A DNA stretch of 64,000 nt, taken from positions 265,615-329,614 of the forward strand of contig NZ_FOFA01000005.1 of NCBI RefSeq assembly GCF_900110855.1, written 5' to 3'. This stretch comes from Microlunatus flavus. GTDB taxonomy: Bacteria > Actinomycetota > Actinomycetes > Propionibacteriales > Propionibacteriaceae. How positions within the stretch are numbered: the first letter of the stretch is position 1; the number at the start of each line of letters is the position of its first letter. Below, piece by piece: positions 61,711 to 64,000 of the stretch. The notes below the pieces were generated by a model. The model searched no databases. It was not told the DNA's origin and was given only the letters and a program-made list of their open reading frames with translations. The position numbers were made by a program, and so were the translations under genes.

Positions 61711-63126
61711 TCAAGCTGCCGCCCGAGCTCCGCCCGCGCTGAGACCTCTGCGCTGCTTCTCGGCAGCAGTGGCATGCACGACATTGCTGGCGCCGTAGTA
61801 GCGGTTCCTCACGAAAGCATCGTCCATCCAGCCGCCGTTCGCCAACAGTTCCCCTGGGGTCCAGTTCCATTCGTCGATCGCGGTTGACGCGTACCTGTGC
61901 CGAAGAGAGTGGAAGGTGTGCTTCCAATCTCGTCGTACGACCATCACAACCTTGCCGTCGCCGTCGAGCTCCGCCTTCCTGGCGCCACTTACTCGTCGTT
62001 CCATCTTCGGTGTCGACCATTCGAGCGCCGTCCACCCGGCGATCTCGGCGGCGACATCGAACCGACGATCCAAGAAGTTGGAGGCGTTCCAATAGCCGCC
62101 ACGAGGTGCTGGGAACATCAAAGCGTTTGGATTGGTCCCGTCGCGCTGCTCCTGCAGTGCCTCGTCGGCACGATTGATGAGCGCGTCGTATAGCGGGTAC
62201 CCCGAAGGCGTAAGTCTGGTGACCACGGCGAGCCGTTGCTTCCCGCCCTTCGGCCGCTCAAGCTTCCCGTCCTGCATCTGCCAACGGACGCGAACCGTCG
62301 GCAGCCCTCCTGCAGCGGCCAACACGTCAGGGGCAGCGAGAGCGAAGAGCTCAGACTCGCGAAGCCCTGCATAGGCGGCGAGATTTGCGAGCAACTCCCA
62401 GAGGGCCGCGATGTCGGGACGCAGACGCCGCAACCGCCTCGCCGGCAGTGCGTACAGCGCGCGAGCCAGCCGATGGACTGCCTCATTGGTTGGCACCTCG
62501 TCTGGCGTGATCAGCTCAGCCGACTCGCCGTGCTGTGCGACTGGGTTGCTCCGCTGCGGGCGTGCGGACGCGATGAGCGGAACCGTGACGTCGTAGATGC
62601 CCTTTTGCTCAGCACGCAGGAAGTCGTCGCGGACGCCCGTGGTGATCATGGACGAGAGGAGCCGTCGTGTCTTGATCACTTCGTTGTTGGTAGGACACTT
62701 CGCGTAGCAGCGCTTAGCCAGGTCCTTGCTCCAGTCCGACAGCGAGGCCGACAAGAGCGGCCCCAGGTAACAGGCAGCAATCCGCTCGTAGCCCTTGATC
62801 GTGTTCCGCGCCCAAGGCTTGTGGCGTCCGCCCCTCGTGGGGTGGGGCCGCGCCGGATCAAGGAAGTGTTGCAGCAGTTCGTGCCCGGTGCTGGCGTTCT
62901 TGCCGGCCTCGGTACTGGCCGTTTGACGTCGATCCAACTCCCTCGCCTTGCTCATGGCCGACGCTCGCGTGCGCCCTCCGGTGGTCTGCGCGATGCGCTT
63001 GCCGTTCTCGTCCAGCACTTCGAGTCGCCAGTACAGGGAACCGCTAACCGGAGGGTTCGCACGAACTCGCCCCGACCTCGTCACGAAGGCTCGGCTCTCG
63101 TCGGCCCGGTTGGTCTCAGTGCTCAC
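61711..63126 (-). CDS. int: Tyrosine recombinase (island integrase)
   Basis: The ~471-residue integrase has an N-terminal core-binding domain (ARNTIKGYERIAACYLGPLL) and a catalytic domain with Arg in YAGLRESELFAL, HTFHSLRHRYAS (His-x2-Arg-His), GGWMDD and the likely nucleophile Tyr in RNRYYGAS. It would insert the island by crossover in the 49-bp tRNA core. The GTG at 63124-63126 is preceded by AGGAAGAGG; ATG at 63145-63147 is an alternative start. Both overlap the end of the upstream excisionase-like gene, so the two are co-translated. It is the gene nearest but one to attR. Confidence 0.93.
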   Translation of the reverse strand: MSTETNRADESRAFVTRSGRVRANPPVSGSLYWRLEVLDENGKRIAQTTGGRTRASAMSKARELDRRQTASTEAGKNASTGHELLQHFLDPARPHPTRGGRHKPWARNTIKGYERIAACYLGPLLSASLSDWSKDLAKRCYAKCPTNNEVIKTRRLLSSMITTGVRDDFLRAEQKGIYDVTVPLIASARPQRSNPVAQHGESAELITPDEVPTNEAVHRLARALYALPARRLRRLRPDIAALWELLANLAAYAGLRESELFALAAPDVLAAAGGLPTVRVRWQMQDGKLERPKGGKQRLAVVTRLTPSGYPLYDALINRADEALQEQRDGTNPNALMFPAPRGGYWNASNFLDRRFDVAAEIAGWTALEWSTPKMERRVSGARKAELDGDGKVVMVVRRDWKHTFHSLRHRYASTAIDEWNWTPGELLANGGWMDDAFVRNRYYGASNVVHATAAEKQRRGLSAGGARAAA

Positions 63127-63457
63127 GTCTGTGCCTCTTCCTGACATCGCGGTCGATCACTTCCAGCAACTCGTCTTCGTTCTTAGTGGCTTCGTCAACA
63201 ACCTCGCGGACGACCACCTCGCGGGCGGCGCGCCGCTCCTCCTTGGTCCTGCGACGTGTGACCAACCAGTCGAAGACCTCCTCCCGCGCCCACAGCAAGT
63301 GGCCGCCGCCCAGGTCGAATGGGACGGGAAACCCGTCGCGCTCGATGAGGTCGTGAGGTTTCTCCCGATGGAGGAAGACCTGCAGGTGTTCGGTCGTCCA
63401 GAAGCGGTCATCCCACGCACCGTCCTTGTCGACACGTGGGCGCGTCGTCTCGTTCAT
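63116..63457 (-). CDS. Excisionase-like HTH protein
   Basis: The 113-residue protein has a MerR/Xis-like winged-helix core (FWTTEHLQVFLHREKPHDLIER...GGGHLLWAREEVFDWLV) and a charged, helical C-terminus. Placement between attR and the integrase, with overlapping ends, is typical of actinobacterial integrative elements. It probably directs excision and may repress the integrase operon. No clear ribosome-binding site precedes the ATG. Confidence 0.82.
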   Translation of the reverse strand: MNETTRPRVDKDGAWDDRFWTTEHLQVFLHREKPHDLIERDGFPVPFDLGGGHLLWAREEVFDWLVTRRRTKEERRAAREVVVREVVDEATKNEDELLEVIDRDVRKRHRREH

Positions 63458-63593
63458 GCGGAGGGACAGTCCGGCGCCATGCGGGGAGCGCAGTAGGCGC
63501 CGCGAGCACGGCCACCTTGTGCGAGGGCTCTGTGCGAAACGCGCTGTAATATGCCTCGACTGCCGTCTGACTAGGCGTGATGTTCAGGCGACT

Positions 63594-63642
63594 AAGGGAC
63601 TCATAATCCTTCGGTCGTGGGTTCAAGCCCCACTCGCCCCAC
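63594..63642. other. attR: right copy of the 49-bp core
   Basis: An isolated copy of the tRNA 3' part, identical to 27755-27803. The sequence before it does not supply the D arm or the acceptor 5' strand, so this is not a tRNA gene. It marks the right end of the island, 136 bases from the excisionase start. Confidence 0.93.
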
Positions 63643-63665
63643 CCGCTCATGTGTGTATGGATCCG

Positions 63666-63750
63666 CTTGATGGTTGACATCGCGGTTCCGGTTGATGCTT
63701 GTCGCGGTTCCGGTTGATGGTCGACACCGGTTCCGGTTGATCCTTGACAC
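63666..63750. repeat. Tandem 22-bp repeats at the end of an IS481-type element
   Basis: Three near-tandem units beginning GGTTCCGGTTGAT start at 63684, 63706 and 63729 (22, 23 and 22 bp), with a partial unit at 63666. They lie between attR and the transposase start and end in TTGACAC-type sequence. They are likely transposase-binding sites of the left end of the insertion sequence, perhaps also promoter elements. Confidence 0.7.
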
Positions 63751-63765
63751 TCCCTCATGAGGGAG
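63750..63765. promoter_or_regulatory. 16-bp perfect palindrome at the transposase translation start
   Basis: CTCCCTCATGAGGGAG is a perfect palindrome that contains both an ATG and the GGGAG Shine-Dalgarno of the transposase gene. As RNA it could fold over the ribosome-binding site, and as DNA it could be an operator; either would limit transposase production. Confidence 0.6.
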
Positions 63766-63771
63766 TTGAGC

Positions 63772-64000
63772 GTGGCTGAGCAGCGCTATCAAGCAGTGCT
63801 GGCAGTGATCAAGGACGGGCGCACGGTGACCGAGGTCGCCGCTGCAGTCGGGGTGTCGAGACAGACGTTGCACGCCTGGCTCGGCAAGTACGAGGCCGGT
63901 GGCCTCGAGGGTCTGGCCGACGGCTCGCACCGTCCGGCCGGGCATCCGCGGCAGATGAGCGCGTCGGTGGAGGTCGCGGTTCTGGAGGCGCGTCGTGCGC
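63772..64000 (+). CDS. IS481-type transposase, N-terminal part (runs off the window)
   Basis: The frame is open to the end of the window. The visible 76 residues are the helix-turn-helix start of an IS481-family transposase: AEQRYQAVLAVIKDG, VTEVAAAVGVSRQTLHAWL, then LEGLADGSHRPAGHP. The DDE catalytic part lies beyond the window. GGGAG six bases before the GTG at 63772 favours this start; an in-frame ATG at 63757 sits inside the palindrome. The element lies just outside the island. Confidence 0.85.
   Translation, partial: MAEQRYQAVLAVIKDGRTVTEVAAAVGVSRQTLHAWLGKYEAGGLEGLADGSHRPAGHPRQMSASVEVAVLEARRA

Larger units (their letters stand above)
27755..63642. mobile_element. Integrative genomic island in tRNA(CAU)
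   Basis: A perfect 49-bp direct repeat bounds the element (27755-27803 and 63594-63642), the left copy being the 3' part of an intact tRNA gene and the right copy an isolated fragment. A tyrosine integrase and an excisionase-like gene sit immediately inside the right end. Cargo includes CBASS, a Hachiman-like fusion, a HEPN-like gene, a large serine recombinase, a primase-like replication protein and a three-gene helicase/ATPase run. I see no conjugation genes (no FtsK/TraSA or relaxase), so it is probably not self-transmissible. Confidence 0.93.

Noticed and set aside
63594..63669. Second tRNA(CAU) gene at the right island end
   Set aside because: Only the 3' part is present; there is no D arm or 5' acceptor strand, so it is attR.
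63601..63945. Minus-strand 114-codon frame across attR and the transposase start
   Set aside because: It crosses the attachment site and opposes a clear IS481-type N-terminus; such tRNA-linked frames are a common annotation artefact.

Overview
The window is very GC-rich, densely packed bacterial DNA, with frequent GTG and TTG starts, GTGA/ATGA stop-start overlaps, a fabD-fabH-acpP-fabF-accD cluster, a DUF3145 gene and a GAF-ANTAR regulator. Together these point to an actinobacterium, probably of the Propionibacteriales; the genus cannot be fixed from the sequence.

Positions 1 to about 27.8 kb are ordinary chromosome. In order: the end of a GH42 beta-galactosidase; a type II fatty-acid synthesis operon (fabD, fabH, acpP, fabF, accD) closed by a strong bidirectional terminator; a divergent XRE/MmyB regulator and short-chain dehydrogenase pair; three tandem paralogous PQQ-type sorbosone/glucose dehydrogenases; a DUF3145 gene; an S9 peptidase; a YggS-type PLP protein and a PRISE-type reductase; a GAF-ANTAR regulator; a MoxR-DUF58-VWA-VWA operon; and a HAD hydrolase, GT87 glycosyltransferase and PrsW-like protease run that ends in a tRNA(CAU) gene. 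Two intergenic palindromes with similar geometry lie between convergent genes.

Positions 27,755 to 63,642 are a 36-kb integrative genomic island. Its ends are a perfect 49-bp direct repeat formed by the 3' part of the tRNA(CAU) gene, and a tyrosine integrase and an excisionase-like gene sit just inside the right end. Cargo from left to right: a PD-(D/E)XK-like protein; a nuclease-helicase fusion resembling Hachiman HamA and HamB in one chain; a TIGR02391/Ymh HEPN-like protein; a compact two-gene CBASS (HNH-SAVED effector plus CD-NTase with AGS-C domain); a run of small unknown genes including a frameshifted tandem paralogue; a very large divergent serine recombinase, a primase-like replication protein and a GIY-YIG-like protein; and a 15-kb run of three co-directional genes.

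That last run is the best candidate for an undescribed system. It encodes a 2087-residue DEDDh exonuclease / DinG-like helicase / RecQ helicase fusion, an 823-residue unknown protein with a Pro-Glu linker, and a 2103-residue STAND-like ATPase. The setting in a defence island, the gene sizes and the first overlap suggest an anti-phage or anti-plasmid role, but this is inference. Just outside the island the window ends in the start of an IS481-type transposase gene preceded by tandem repeats.
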